DNA from: CAYRGY01 sp964424075
GTDB lineage: Bacteria > Patescibacteriota > Gracilibacteria > UBA1369
Length of the DNA: 64,000 bases
Assembly (NCBI GenBank): GCA_964424075.1
Contig: CAYRGY010000001.1
Span: 124,001-188,000, forward strand
Reading direction: 5' to 3'
Of this stretch, positions 7,870 to 17,031 are shown in pieces; the stretch's first letter is position 1; every line of letters begins with the position of its first letter. The notes beneath the pieces are model-generated. The model searched no databases. It worked only from the letters and a program-made list of their open reading frames with translations, and had not been told where the DNA came from. The position numbers were made by a program, and so were the translations under genes.

Positions 7870-9612
7870 ATGAAAAACTCCCAAATCGCCACAATTTTTG
7901 AAGAAATAAGCCAATTGCTAGAATTGGACGGAGTTAATTTTTTCCGAGTAAATGCCTATCGCAAAGCTTCCGAAACCGTCCAAGGCCTTGGCCGAGAACT
8001 TGCTGACATTTATGCTGAAGATCCTCAATCATTGCAAAATTTAACCGGCATAGGCTCTGATCTGGCCTCAAAAATTGAGGAAATGCTAAGCAGCGATCAA
8101 TGCAAATACCACTCTGAACTAGTTGCGAAATTTGGTCGCGGCATCCTAGACATCATGAAAATCCGCAGTGTTGGACCAAAAAAGGCCAAACTATTTTTAG
8201 AAAAACTGGGCATTGATAATCTCGAAAAACTGCGTAAAGCAGCCTCTGCTGGAAAGCTCAAAGAGCTTCCGCGCATGGGTGAAAAAAGTGAACAGGAAAT
8301 TTTGGAAGCTCTGCAGGAACACGAAAAATATCAACAGCGCATGCACATCGACACCGCCAATAACCTTGCCACCGACATCATTGCTTACATGAAACCTCTC
8401 AAGCACATTGACCAAATTGAATATGCTGGCAGTCTCCGACGAGGGAAAGAAACCATCGGCGACCTAGACATTTTAGTTTCACCCAAAAAAATCTCAGAAG
8501 GGCCGGCAATCATTCAACACTTCCAAAAATATCCCCAAGTTTCCAATATCATCGCTGACGGTCCGACAAAAACCTCTGTCATCCTCGAGAATGGTGTGCA
8601 AGTAGATGTCCGCATCATTGAACCAAACAGTTACGGTGCAGCTCTCCACTATTTCACCGGCTCCAAAGAACACAACATCGCTATTCGTGATATTGCTAAA
8701 AAACATAATCTTAAAGTTAACGAATACGGCGTTTTCAAAGATGAAAAACAAATCGCCGGCAAGTCAGAAAGTGAAATTTACGAGCTATTTAAACTTCCCT
8801 ATATCTCTCCTCGTCTGCGTGAAAATAATGGTGAATTTGAAGCAGCCCGCCAGAACAAGTTACCCAAACTTGTCGAGTTTTCCGACCTTCAAGGAGACCT
8901 ACACATGCACTCCAATTGGAGCGACGGCAAAAACAGTATTGAAGAAATCGCCAACACTTATGTTGAAGCCGGATTCAAATATATTGCCATCACAGATCAT
9001 GGTAAAAGTCTTCACCTAGCTAACGGCCTTGATGAAAAACGCTTCCGCGAGCAATGGGAAGAAATTGATCAACTAAATCAAAAGTTTAAAGGTAAGTTAC
9101 AAATTCTCAAAGGAATAGAATGTGATATTCATTCTGATGGCACCTTAGATTTTCCCGATTCATTTCTCAAGCAATTCGACCTAGTAATTGCCTCGCATCA
9201 CACATCAGTTTATGGCTCAACCAGTCAAGATCGAACAGAACAACTAATTAAAGCTCTTCGAAATCCCTATGTGAAAATCCTCGGCCACCCCACCGGACGC
9301 GAAATCAATCATCGCCCTCCCTATAACGTAAACATTGAAAAAATTATCCAAGCAGCCAAAGAGTTTGGTAAATGTTTAGAAATTAACAGCCAACCTAAAC
9401 GCCTTGATCTCAAAGATTCCCATGCCCGACTTGCCAAAAAACATGGCGTCAAAATTTGTATCAATTCTGACTCTCACCGCACGACCCAAATACAAAATCT
9501 TCAATACGGAATTTGGACAGCTCAAAGAGGCTGGCTTGAAGCGACTGATGTCGTCAACACTCAATCGATGGGGCTTTTCTATTTTAACGCAACTATTCAA
9601 TCTCATAAGTAA
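7870..9612 (+). CDS. polX: DNA polymerase/3'-5' exonuclease PolX
   Basis: Protein of 580 residues, the normal length for bacterial PolX. The domain order is helix-hairpin-helix region (about 1-150), X-family polymerase core with AGSLRRGKETIGDLDILV (about 186-203) and the catalytic Asp of VDVRII, then a C-terminal PHP phosphoesterase domain beginning DLHMHSNWSDG (about 343) with further His/Asp sites (ITDHGKS, GHPTGR, INSDSHR). Family members fill gaps during base-excision repair and degrade 3' ends through the PHP domain. All catalytic blocks appear intact. Its 3' end overlaps the convergent SIMPL-domain gene by 20 bases. Confidence 0.93.
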   Translation: MKNSQIATIFEEISQLLELDGVNFFRVNAYRKASETVQGLGRELADIYAEDPQSLQNLTGIGSDLASKIEEMLSSDQCKYHSELVAKFGRGILDIMKIRSVGPKKAKLFLEKLGIDNLEKLRKAASAGKLKELPRMGEKSEQEILEALQEHEKYQQRMHIDTANNLATDIIAYMKPLKHIDQIEYAGSLRRGKETIGDLDILVSPKKISEGPAIIQHFQKYPQVSNIIADGPTKTSVILENGVQVDVRIIEPNSYGAALHYFTGSKEHNIAIRDIAKKHNLKVNEYGVFKDEKQIAGKSESEIYELFKLPYISPRLRENNGEFEAARQNKLPKLVEFSDLQGDLHMHSNWSDGKNSIEEIANTYVEAGFKYIAITDHGKSLHLANGLDEKRFREQWEEIDQLNQKFKGKLQILKGIECDIHSDGTLDFPDSFLKQFDLVIASHHTSVYGSTSQDRTEQLIKALRNPYVKILGHPTGREINHRPPYNVNIEKIIQAAKEFGKCLEINSQPKRLDLKDSHARLAKKHGVKICINSDSHRTTQIQNLQYGIWTAQRGWLEATDVVNTQSMGLFYFNATIQSHK

Positions 9613-10429
9613 CATTAACGATAATCTGCATTTCCTGACTACCCGGCTCAATTGCCGGCGCTGCAGAAATCGCCATTCCCTCATCCATCTCCATAGCGAA
9701 ATTCGCCATCCCCCTAGCTTGAGGATATGGACTATATCCGCCTCCTTCACTAAAAGTAATCACATCACCTAAAGTCACTCCGGCGGCCGCGGCCATTTGC
9801 TGTGCCTTCTCTTTTGCTTTATCAAAAGCAATTTCTCTGGCTTGCATCTTCAACTCACTGCTATCATCTATATCAAATCGCAAAGAACCGACCTGATTGG
9901 CTCCCGTTTTTGTACCCTGATCAATCACCTGATCAACAGTGCTTAAATCCCTAATTTTAATTTCCACCGATTGTCTTAATTCATAACCAATTATCTCAGG
10001 TTGCTGTACCTCCTGGATTTGATTAGTCTGAATCACAGGTTTTCTTTGATTATTGTATCTCGGCCATAAATTGTATTGAGTAGTTTTTATATCTTTCTCT
10101 TCAACTCCCAGTTTCTTCATCGTATCAATGATCCGATTCATCTTTTCAGTGTTATCAAGGTTCACCTCAGCGACAGTTTCACCAAGCGAAACCACTGATA
10201 AACTCACGTAAGCAATATCCGGCCGAGCTGTAATTTTACCCTCCGCCGAAACTGTAAAGGTTCGAGCATAAGGCTGATTAGTGATCTCAGCTTTCAGGTT
10301 TTCATACCAAACTCCTTCACCCATCAAGGTAAACATATAGAGAGTAGCTACTCCCACAAATATCGCCAAGATAATAATTAAAACCGCCTTAGCTTTTTCC
10401 AAGACATTTTGTTCCTTATTTGTTGCCAT
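9593..10429 (-). CDS. SIMPL domain (DUF541) membrane-anchored protein
   Basis: Protein of 278 residues. An N-terminal membrane anchor (about 12-35) is followed by a SIMPL/DUF541 domain. Recognisable blocks are TVSAEGKITARPDIAYVSLSV, a helix with a VEEKDIKTTQYNL segment, YELRQSVEIKIRDL, and the ALA-rich helix AFDKAKEKAQQMAAAAG followed by LGDVITFSEGG. The domain would lie outside the cytoplasm. Family members have been linked to oxidative-stress resistance and envelope functions but have no defined activity. It overlaps polX tail to tail by 20 bases and is divergent from mgtE. Confidence 0.88.
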   Translation of the reverse strand: MATNKEQNVLEKAKAVLIIILAIFVGVATLYMFTLMGEGVWYENLKAEITNQPYARTFTVSAEGKITARPDIAYVSLSVVSLGETVAEVNLDNTEKMNRIIDTMKKLGVEEKDIKTTQYNLWPRYNNQRKPVIQTNQIQEVQQPEIIGYELRQSVEIKIRDLSTVDQVIDQGTKTGANQVGSLRFDIDDSSELKMQAREIAFDKAKEKAQQMAAAAGVTLGDVITFSEGGGYSPYPQARGMANFAMEMDEGMAISAAPAIEPGSQEMQIIVNVTYEIE

Positions 10430-10476
10430 TTTGTTTTGATTAAAGATAGCTCAATTTTATGGTAAAATATAGCAAT

Positions 10477-11454
10477 ATGCAAAACAAAGATAAAACAATC
10501 AGCATTCCCGAATCAGCCGGAAGTCTAATCTCACCGGATTATATTAAAGTGCCGGTAAGTGCGACCTTCAAACAGGTTCACAAAGCTATTCGTCAACATA
10601 TTAAACTGGTTGGCACTTTCCCTTCTATTCTAGCCATAAATCGCCAGGGAGAACTGATTGGCATACTATCGATCTTAGACCTTTTTGCCGCAGCAGGCAG
10701 GCATATTAATCCTTATCTCAAACAACCAAAAATAATTCATCATCACATTGATCAAGAAGAAATACTTAAGCATTTTAATCCCAAAGACCGTGAAAGTTTT
10801 GTAGTCTTAAATGACGATGATTCTGTAATGGGTGTAATCAAACCGCGCGATTTAATCAAAGTAGTACAGGAAGAAGCAACTGAAGACATTTATAGCTTTG
10901 CCAGTGTCGGCGAAGACGAAAACGTACTAGATTCCACTTGGGCCAAAATCCGCTCTCGACTTAAATGGATAGCCCTATATGCAACCTTCTCCTTCATCTC
11001 TGCTTATATTATCGCTCAATTCGATACCACCATCAGTACACTCGCCATTCTGGCAGCCTATATGCCCATTATCGCCGGTGTCGGCGGAAATGCCGGCATG
11101 CAAACTCTCGCTGTAATCACACGTGGAATCGCCCTCAATCAAATCAACGGGCACAACAATTGGCCCATCATTCTCAGAGAAACATCCGCCGCCCTAATCA
11201 ATGGCATTGCCATCGGACTGTTCGTTGCCTTCATCGCCTATGTTTTCAACTCCAACACCTTACTCGGACTAGTCATATTCCTTTCCATCACCGCCAACAT
11301 TTTACTTTCCGGCTTGATCGGCACCTCCATACCCATCATCCTCAAACGACTCAAAATTGACCCCGCCGTCTCCTCCGCCAGCCTTCTCAACGCCACCACC
11401 GACATTTTCGGATTCTTTATCTACTTGCTACTTGCCAGCATAATCCTCATCTAA
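10477..11454 (+). CDS. mgtE: MgtE-type magnesium transporter
   Basis: Protein of 325 residues from the ATG at 10477. An earlier ATG at 10459 lies within the extended -10 box TGGTAAAAT (10460-10468), so the later start is preferred. A pair of CBS repeats (about 15-125) lies in the cytoplasm and precedes the MgtE membrane domain with five hydrophobic segments. The family signature region AYMPIIAGVGGNAGMQTLAVITRGIAL is clear. The MgtE N-terminal superhelical domain is missing, so this is the short form. It imports Mg2+, normally gated by Mg2+ binding to the CBS region. The predicted transcript start is only a few bases before the ATG, so the mRNA is nearly leaderless. Confidence 0.9.
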   Translation: MQNKDKTISIPESAGSLISPDYIKVPVSATFKQVHKAIRQHIKLVGTFPSILAINRQGELIGILSILDLFAAAGRHINPYLKQPKIIHHHIDQEEILKHFNPKDRESFVVLNDDDSVMGVIKPRDLIKVVQEEATEDIYSFASVGEDENVLDSTWAKIRSRLKWIALYATFSFISAYIIAQFDTTISTLAILAAYMPIIAGVGGNAGMQTLAVITRGIALNQINGHNNWPIILRETSAALINGIAIGLFVAFIAYVFNSNTLLGLVIFLSITANILLSGLIGTSIPIILKRLKIDPAVSSASLLNATTDIFGFFIYLLLASIILI

Positions 11455-11513
11455 CCGGAAAAGTAGCAGGAGTTAAAAGACATCGAAGAATTACGCCAAA
11501 ATCAAAAAGTAAA

Positions 11514-12287
11514 TCACTTTAAAACCTCAATCTTATTACCCGGCACCGGCCCTCCAAAACGTTTTTCCGCCGATCCTCCACGCAAGAAAAGTTCCATAAA
11601 TTTATTATCAAAACCTGAAGAACCCTCAGCAAAAGCCAATTCCCCATCATTCACCGCAAATGTTCCAGGTGAAAAATAAGCTGTATGCACTTCATTATTA
11701 ATCCGAACTTTCACAGTTTGCCCATCCTTAAACTTCAAATCTTTCTTATGATAAGCAGTCTTGATATTACCATAGCCATCAATTGCTAAAATCACATCTC
11801 GTGGTGGCTCCGAAATTTTATTAACATCCAGCTTTTTATCCTTAAATGAATAATCACCTTTATAAATTTTCCCCACAATTCTTGGGAAATAGTCTCGCGA
11901 CCTAAATTGCGAACCGGCATGTTCAACCTCAATAGAAAACAGTTCAGCAATATCGTTCTTAATAAATGAAAAAGTATAGCCAGCCAATACACCAACAATC
12001 TCAACACCATTTTTCAATTCAGCATAAACAAGTTTTTCTCCTTCATTATCATTCCTGCCTTCCAATTTGTCTTTACGGGGCGAACAATTTGTATAAACAA
12101 TCATCCCTCCGGGCGCTGGTGAAAGGGCAAATTGGGCAGTCCAGAACCCTGTTTCTATAGTCGAAAAAGGATAAACTGACGTTTCTTGAATACGAGCTTC
12201 CGGCACCTCCATCATGAGCCTTTGTATTACCTCAGAAAACGCGGGATCTTTCTTCCCATAGTCGGCAATAAATTGAATAAAGCTCAT
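11514..12287 (-). CDS. SAM hydroxide adenosyltransferase (DUF62)-like protein, diverged
   Basis: Protein of 257 residues, the right length for the DUF62/fluorinase-like fold. The N-terminus IQFIADYGKKDPAF and the helix VPEARIQETSVYPFSTIETG follow the family pattern (TDFG-x-x-D, then INPEARIVDITH). The C-terminal beta domain contains AIDGYGNIKTAY, matching the usual D-x-F/Y-GN-x-x-TN block. The typical DPGVG loop is replaced by TNCSPRKD, and other active-site residues may be lost. Family members hydrolyse S-adenosylmethionine to adenosine and methionine; activity here is uncertain. It is convergent with mgtE. Confidence 0.75.
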   Translation of the reverse strand: MSFIQFIADYGKKDPAFSEVIQRLMMEVPEARIQETSVYPFSTIETGFWTAQFALSPAPGGMIVYTNCSPRKDKLEGRNDNEGEKLVYAELKNGVEIVGVLAGYTFSFIKNDIAELFSIEVEHAGSQFRSRDYFPRIVGKIYKGDYSFKDKKLDVNKISEPPRDVILAIDGYGNIKTAYHKKDLKFKDGQTVKVRINNEVHTAYFSPGTFAVNDGELAFAEGSSGFDNKFMELFLRGGSAEKRFGGPVPGNKIEVLK

Positions 12288-12403
12288 CTTTCAATCAGGT
12301 TAAGATAATAAACGGATTAAACTTATCATTCTCATACTCAAAGGCAAGTAAAACTTCCCAATACTAGCTCAACTTGCTATAGTCTTGGCAAATAAAAACC
12401 TTC

Positions 12404-15400
12404 ATGTCCGACTTCGCCCAAGCATACCAGAATCTAAATCCTGAACAGAAAATGGCCGTAGACCAAATCGACGGTCCGGTGATGGTAATTGCCGGAGCAG
12501 GCACCGGAAAAACCCAATTGCTGGCTGTTCGCATAGCCCACATCCTTAAAGAAACTGACCTCAATCCCTATAACATACTCTGCCTCACTTTCACCGATGC
12601 CGGAGTTATAGCCATGCGTCGCCGACTACTGCAAATTATCGGCACTGCTGCCTATCATGTCAAAGTCTGCACCTTTCACAGTTTTTGTAATGAAGTCATT
12701 CGTGAAAATCCTGAGGAATTTCTCTTCCACCGGGAATTTGAACAAATCGATGACCTAGAAAAAATCCAATTAATCCAGTCCCTAATCGATGAAACAGAAG
12801 CACAAAATCCACTCAAACCATCCGGCGATCCCTACTACTATCAAAAAAATATTGCCAACAACATTCGCAATTTAAAACAGGAAGGAATTTCACCGCAACA
12901 ATTCTCCACAACAATTGAAAATCTTTGCGGATACCTGGAAGTATTCAATCCGCTAATTCGCCCCTTCACAGAAATCAAAGGCCAACCTAAACCGGAAGAC
13001 ATCAAACAAATTGAGCAAATCACTCCTCCCGACACAGAAGGAATCAGTACAATTTATGCCGAGCATTTTCGAAACTTACTACAAAATTTCCGCAATTCTT
13101 TAACCGGCGAAAAACGCCCAGACGGCACTCGTCGTACTTCCCTGCGCAACTCACTGAAAGACTTTTTTATTAAAGCTGAAAACGAAATGCCCAAACTTCG
13201 AATCCTCGTCGAGTTATACAAAAACTATCAAAACAAACTTCACGAGAAAGCTCGCTATGACTATGAAGATATGATTATGTTCGTCACCGAAAAATTCGTG
13301 AGCAATCAAAACTTGCTTCGGGACTATCAAGAAAAGTATCAATATATTTTAGTCGACGAATACCAAGACACTAATTCCGCCCAAAACAAAACCGTCGACT
13401 TACTAGCTTCCTACTTCGACAATCCCAACCTATTCGTAGTTGGTGATGACGACCAATCCATCTATCGCTTCCAAGGCGCTTCAATCGAAAACATCATTGC
13501 CTTTCACAAACGCTACGAGAAGCACCTTCGAACTATCACTCTAACTAAAAACTATCGAAGTCAGCAGAGCATACTTTCAGCAGCAACTGAACTAATCAAA
13601 AACAATCAGGTGCGCATCGCCAATAGCCTACCTGAAATCAACAAAGAACTGATTTCGCAGCTCCAATTACCCGAGCAACCAATTAAACTCCTCACCTTCC
13701 AAACTGAGCAAACCGAAATATTTGCTATTGCTAAAAAAATCCAAAAACTAATTGAAGAAGGAACTCCTGCCTCAGAAATTGCCGTACTCTATCGCAATCA
13801 CTTTCACGCCGCTGATCTAATCGAATTGCTGCGCAAACTCGGAATCCCTTTTTCGGTTAAACCGGGCATCAATATTCTTGAAGACTTACAAATCGGAAAA
13901 TTATTGCAGCTTTTTCAAACCATTGAGAATCCCAATGATAACGCACAACTTTCAGCAACACTTTTTCTTGATTTCCTCAAACTCAACTCCACTAAAATCC
14001 TCAAAATTCTTCATGATTATCAATTCACCCGCAAAGAAAAAACCGGCATTAGCTTGCACACCCACCTGCTCTCACTTGATTCTCAACAAACTACGATTGA
14101 TGGGCAAAGTCCAAGCAATCCCTTCGCCGCACTCGCGACTCAAATCGCCCAATTCAAAGCTGACTCTCACAATTTAAATTTACCTACCTTCTTCGAAAAA
14201 GTTGTCAAACAGTCAGGTTTCCTTTCCTATTTACTCGAACAAACCAATCGCGTAGAGGCCTTGAACAAGCTCAATACACTCTTTCAACTAATCAAAGATT
14301 CGACACGCAAAAATCATCAACTTACGATTTCAAACTTCCTAGAAAATCTCAAACTGCACGCCGAAAATGATCTCAAAATTCTAGAAAATCCCATCCAATC
14401 TCATCAAGAAACAATTCAATTAATGTCAGCTCATGGAGCAAAAGGTTTGGAATTCGAACATGTCTTTCTGATCAAAGTCACACACAGAAACTGGTGCAAC
14501 ACAACTAGCCGCGACAAAATAAAACTACCGGCAGGTATGATCAATCAAACTATTGAAGATGGCAAAATGCAAATGGAAGAAGACGAGCGTCGCCTCTTCT
14601 ACGTCGCCCTAACTCGCGCTAAGAAAGAGGTATATTTAAGCTATTCCAAGACTAAGTCCGAAGATCAAAAAGCCAAAGAAAATGAGCCGGTCAAATTTAT
14701 TGAAGAAATTCCAGACGACTTAATTGAACGAATCGACACTCAACAACTTGAAGATCAAATCAGCCAACAACTGGAAACTATTTTCCTCGATGAAACACCC
14801 GATCAAATCACCATTCCCGAACAAGGCTTCCTCAAACAACTGGCAGAAAGGCATGTTATCAGCGCCACTAGCCTCAATAATTACCTCACCTGCCCCCGCA
14901 AGTTTTTCTATCAAAGTTTAATCCGCATTCCTCAAGCCAAAAATAAAAATATGGCCATGGGCACTGCCATTCACGGCGCGCTAGACTCATACTTCAAGAA
15001 ATATCAACGCTCTCGCACCAAGCCACCCAAGGAAGCTCTCCTACTCCGCTTCGAACAACTTCTTGAGAAAGAACTACTCACTTCAAAAGAGCATAATGAA
15101 AAACTCAAACTAGGCCAAAAAGTACTTTCCGATTATTACGACACTCACAACCAAAGCTTCACTCCCGACATTTTTACTGAATATAATTTCAGCTCGCAAG
15201 GAGTCAATCTCGACGGCATTCCGATCAAAGGAAAAATCGATAAAATTGAAAGTAGTTCCAATGGACTCGTAATCACGGATTTCAAAACCGGTAATGCCGA
15301 TCGTGGTATGACCAAAATTAAACCTGGCGAAGATTACTGGCGACAAATCATTTTCTACAAAATTCTTTGCGATCTTTCTCCACAATTTCATAAGCAATTC

Positions 15401-15625
15401 CAAGGACAAATGCAATCAGGCCGATTGGAGTTCCTGGAAAAATCCCGCCAAAAAAATGAATACCTCACACCCGAAGTACCACTCACTTCAGAAGCAATCG
15501 ACGAAGTTAAAGCTTCCATCCGCCTCGTCCATCAACAAATCAATGACCTTCAATTTGGAAAAATTGAAAAATCTGAGCCTTGCGAGCGATGCCCATTTAA
15601 TGACATTTGTTGGCAAACCAAATGA
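12404..15625 (+). CDS. UvrD/PcrA-like superfamily 1 helicase fused to a PD-(D/E)XK nuclease
   Basis: Protein of 1073 residues. Helicase motifs are all present: Walker A AGAGTGKTQ (about 30-38), VDEYQDTNSAQ (about 317), VGDDDQSIYRFQGA, MSAHGAKGLEFEHV and DERRLFYVALTRAKKEVYL. The C-terminus (about 815-1073) is a RecB/AddB-type nuclease: LTCPRKFFYQ, GTAIHGALDSY, ITDFKTG and CERCPFNDIC, whose four Cys can hold a 4Fe-4S staple. This suggests ATP-driven processing of double-strand breaks by one polypeptide, as in AddAB-like systems. It is preceded by TATAGT at about 12373 and has no Shine-Dalgarno sequence. The stop is TGA. Confidence 0.92.
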   Translation: MSDFAQAYQNLNPEQKMAVDQIDGPVMVIAGAGTGKTQLLAVRIAHILKETDLNPYNILCLTFTDAGVIAMRRRLLQIIGTAAYHVKVCTFHSFCNEVIRENPEEFLFHREFEQIDDLEKIQLIQSLIDETEAQNPLKPSGDPYYYQKNIANNIRNLKQEGISPQQFSTTIENLCGYLEVFNPLIRPFTEIKGQPKPEDIKQIEQITPPDTEGISTIYAEHFRNLLQNFRNSLTGEKRPDGTRRTSLRNSLKDFFIKAENEMPKLRILVELYKNYQNKLHEKARYDYEDMIMFVTEKFVSNQNLLRDYQEKYQYILVDEYQDTNSAQNKTVDLLASYFDNPNLFVVGDDDQSIYRFQGASIENIIAFHKRYEKHLRTITLTKNYRSQQSILSAATELIKNNQVRIANSLPEINKELISQLQLPEQPIKLLTFQTEQTEIFAIAKKIQKLIEEGTPASEIAVLYRNHFHAADLIELLRKLGIPFSVKPGINILEDLQIGKLLQLFQTIENPNDNAQLSATLFLDFLKLNSTKILKILHDYQFTRKEKTGISLHTHLLSLDSQQTTIDGQSPSNPFAALATQIAQFKADSHNLNLPTFFEKVVKQSGFLSYLLEQTNRVEALNKLNTLFQLIKDSTRKNHQLTISNFLENLKLHAENDLKILENPIQSHQETIQLMSAHGAKGLEFEHVFLIKVTHRNWCNTTSRDKIKLPAGMINQTIEDGKMQMEEDERRLFYVALTRAKKEVYLSYSKTKSEDQKAKENEPVKFIEEIPDDLIERIDTQQLEDQISQQLETIFLDETPDQITIPEQGFLKQLAERHVISATSLNNYLTCPRKFFYQSLIRIPQAKNKNMAMGTAIHGALDSYFKKYQRSRTKPPKEALLLRFEQLLEKELLTSKEHNEKLKLGQKVLSDYYDTHNQSFTPDIFTEYNFSSQGVNLDGIPIKGKIDKIESSSNGLVITDFKTGNADRGMTKIKPGEDYWRQIIFYKILCDLSPQFHKQFQGQMQSGRLEFLEKSRQKNEYLTPEVPLTSEAIDEVKASIRLVHQQINDLQFGKIEKSEPCERCPFNDICWQTK

Positions 15626-15740
15626 CGCTGCAAATGCAGATATCCCTGAACTTCAGGCTAAAGCACTACTCAAATTGCAACCTTATGCCGATTTAACTAA
15701 TTTACCACAAAAATATAAAGATCAAATTCCCTCAATTTGA
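15600..15740 (+). CDS. Possible small ORF or gene remnant after the helicase
   Basis: A 46-codon frame (ATG at 15600) overlaps the last 26 bases of the helicase gene and continues to a TGA at 15740. The non-overlapping part reads like a real protein tail (IPELQAKALLKLQPYADL, then a Lys/Gln-rich end). It could be a coupled small gene or the 3' remnant of a lost gene. No family is recognised. Confidence 0.35.
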   Translation: MTFVGKPNDAANADIPELQAKALLKLQPYADLTNLPQKYKDQIPSI

Positions 15741-15767
15741 GTTGGAAAAATCTGCACCTATATAAAT

Positions 15768-15965
15768 CTACTCCTCCTCCGGCTCTATAAAACCCGGCGG
15801 CGCACTGGAAATTCGAATTACCGGTGGCAAATCAACATCGTCTACAATTTGCACTAGCTCACTTTGAGCCCTTTTAACAATTCCTGTCACATCGGTTGAA
15901 GATTCAGAAACCGGCTCATCTTGAAGATTTTCCGACTGATCTGCTTCTTCTCTAATAGTATTCAT
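15768..15965 (-). CDS. Small acidic hypothetical protein
   Basis: Protein of 65 residues, strongly acidic and apparently disordered at both ends (DQSENLQDEPVSESSTD, then PPGFIEPEEE). No signal peptide, membrane segment or family is visible. A GC-rich, apparently structured region (15985-16070) precedes it on the same strand and may be its leader. Low complexity makes the coding call moderate. Confidence 0.5.
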   Translation of the reverse strand: MNTIREEADQSENLQDEPVSESSTDVTGIVKRAQSELVQIVDDVDLPPVIRISSAPPGFIEPEEE

Positions 15966-15984
15966 AGTAATAATTATTAATAAA

Positions 15985-16070
15985 AGTCCTTCGTGCCGGC
16001 ACCTCAGATTTACCCCTTCCCCTGCGTTAGTCAGGTGGGTTACCGCACTGCTGCTCCACGGAGCGGCAAA
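15985..16070 (-). ncRNA. Unassigned GC-rich structured element, candidate leader RNA
   Basis: This 86-base stretch between msrA and a small gene is clearly richer in G+C than its surroundings. On the minus strand it can fold with TGCCG (16068-16064) pairing CGGCA near 15997, a hairpin GCTC-CGTG-GAGC, ACCC pairing GGGT, and CCTG-ACTAACG-CAGG. It also contains the palindrome GTGCCGGCAC (15993-16002). The blocks AACCC, CTGACTAACGCAGG and GGGGTAAATCTG loosely recall conserved parts of the ydaO c-di-AMP riboswitch, but in a different order. It matches neither SRP RNA, 5S rRNA nor tRNA. Identity is open. Confidence 0.4.
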
Positions 16071-16166
16071 ATATAAGCATCCCTTAGGTAAAATTGAGGA
16101 GAAAGTAACGAGATGTTATCGAACACAAAAGACTAGTGACTAGTGTAGCCAAAACTTCCTTAAAAA

Positions 16167-16676
16167 TCAATGTTTCTTAAAGTATTTTTTAAGTTTGGGC
16201 TCAATGATTAACCGACAATATGCAGCATCACTATTGCGATTAAAATAGTCCTGATGCTCATCACTTGCCGGGTAAAACTTTTTAAAAGCACGCAACTCAG
16301 TTACTAGCGGCACATCATACTTACCGGCCACCACAGCCATTACCTGCTCGGTAAGCTGCTTTTGCCGCTCATCGACATACAGAATAATCGATCGATATTG
16401 CGCCCCCACATCATTACCCTGTCGATTTAAAGTAGTCGGATCATGAATTTCAAAGAATATTTCTAAAATCTCTCGATAACTAATAACCTCGCTATCATAT
16501 TCAACTTGAACCACCTCTGCATGTCCCGTTCCCCCAGCACAAACTTCAGGATAAGTCGGATTCTCCGTCGCACCTCCGGCAAAACCTGAAACAACCGACA
16601 CAACACCCTCAATTCGCTGGAAAACAGCTTCCAAACACCAATAACATCCGCCACCAAGCATAGCTTTCTCAAGCAT
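16167..16676 (-). CDS. msrA: Peptide methionine-S-sulfoxide reductase MsrA
   Basis: Protein of 169 residues from the ATG at 16676. It reduces the S epimer of methionine sulfoxide. The catalytic motif GGCYWCLEAVF is near the N-terminus with the nucleophilic Cys; HDPTTLNRQGNDVGAQYRS and FYPASDEHQDYF are further family blocks. The ATG lies inside the end of msrB, an eight-base overlap that implies translational coupling. An upstream start at 16721 in the same frame would lack homology. It is the last gene of the M50 protease-msrB-msrA operon. Confidence 0.95.
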   Translation of the reverse strand: MLEKAMLGGGCYWCLEAVFQRIEGVVSVVSGFAGGATENPTYPEVCAGGTGHAEVVQVEYDSEVISYREILEIFFEIHDPTTLNRQGNDVGAQYRSIILYVDERQKQLTEQVMAVVAGKYDVPLVTELRAFKKFYPASDEHQDYFNRNSDAAYCRLIIEPKLKKYFKKH

Positions 16677-17031
16677 CAGGAATAAATTTAAGGGATATCG
16701 AGTTGACACAATGTCGCACATTCTTTTCAGTCAGTTGCTCACCTTCAAACACATGCCCCAAATGTGCACCACATACTGCACACATTATTTCCGTTCTTAC
16801 ACCGTCGGCATCTGTCTCTCGCCTCACAGCACCTGGAATTTCATCATCAAAACTGGGCCAACCACAACGAGAATGGAACTTATCAGAAGATCGATATAAC
16901 TCTGCACCACAGCGCTTACAAACATAAACACCCGGCTTAAAATGATCATTATACTCTCCCGAAAAAGGTCGCTCTGTCCCCTTGTCCACGATCACACTCT
17001 CCTCCTCTGGTGTCAATTTAGTATACTCCAC
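16669..17031 (-). CDS. msrB: Peptide methionine-R-sulfoxide reductase MsrB
   Basis: Protein of 120 residues with a GTG start that overlaps the TAG of the upstream protease gene (TAGTG). It reduces the R epimer of methionine sulfoxide. Two zinc-binding pairs are present (CKRCGAELY and CAVCGAHLGH), and the catalytic Cys lies in RHCVNSISLKF, so this is the Cys and not the Sec form. GWPSFDDEI is a further family block. It stands between the M50 protease and msrA with overlaps on both sides, so all three proteins are probably made together. Confidence 0.95.
   Translation of the reverse strand: MEYTKLTPEEESVIVDKGTERPFSGEYNDHFKPGVYVCKRCGAELYRSSDKFHSRCGWPSFDDEIPGAVRRETDADGVRTEIMCAVCGAHLGHVFEGEQLTEKNVRHCVNSISLKFIPDA

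Noticed and set aside
9404..9772. Frames overlapping the polX 3' end on both strands
   Set aside because: They are out-of-frame shadows of polX and the SIMPL-domain gene, both of which have clear family motifs.
15985..16070. SRP RNA or 5S rRNA
   Set aside because: The plus strand has GTCAGG but lacks the GGAA loop and AGCAGC in order; the minus strand has a CCCACCTGAC block like 5S rRNA but not the following GAACTC region or full-length helices.
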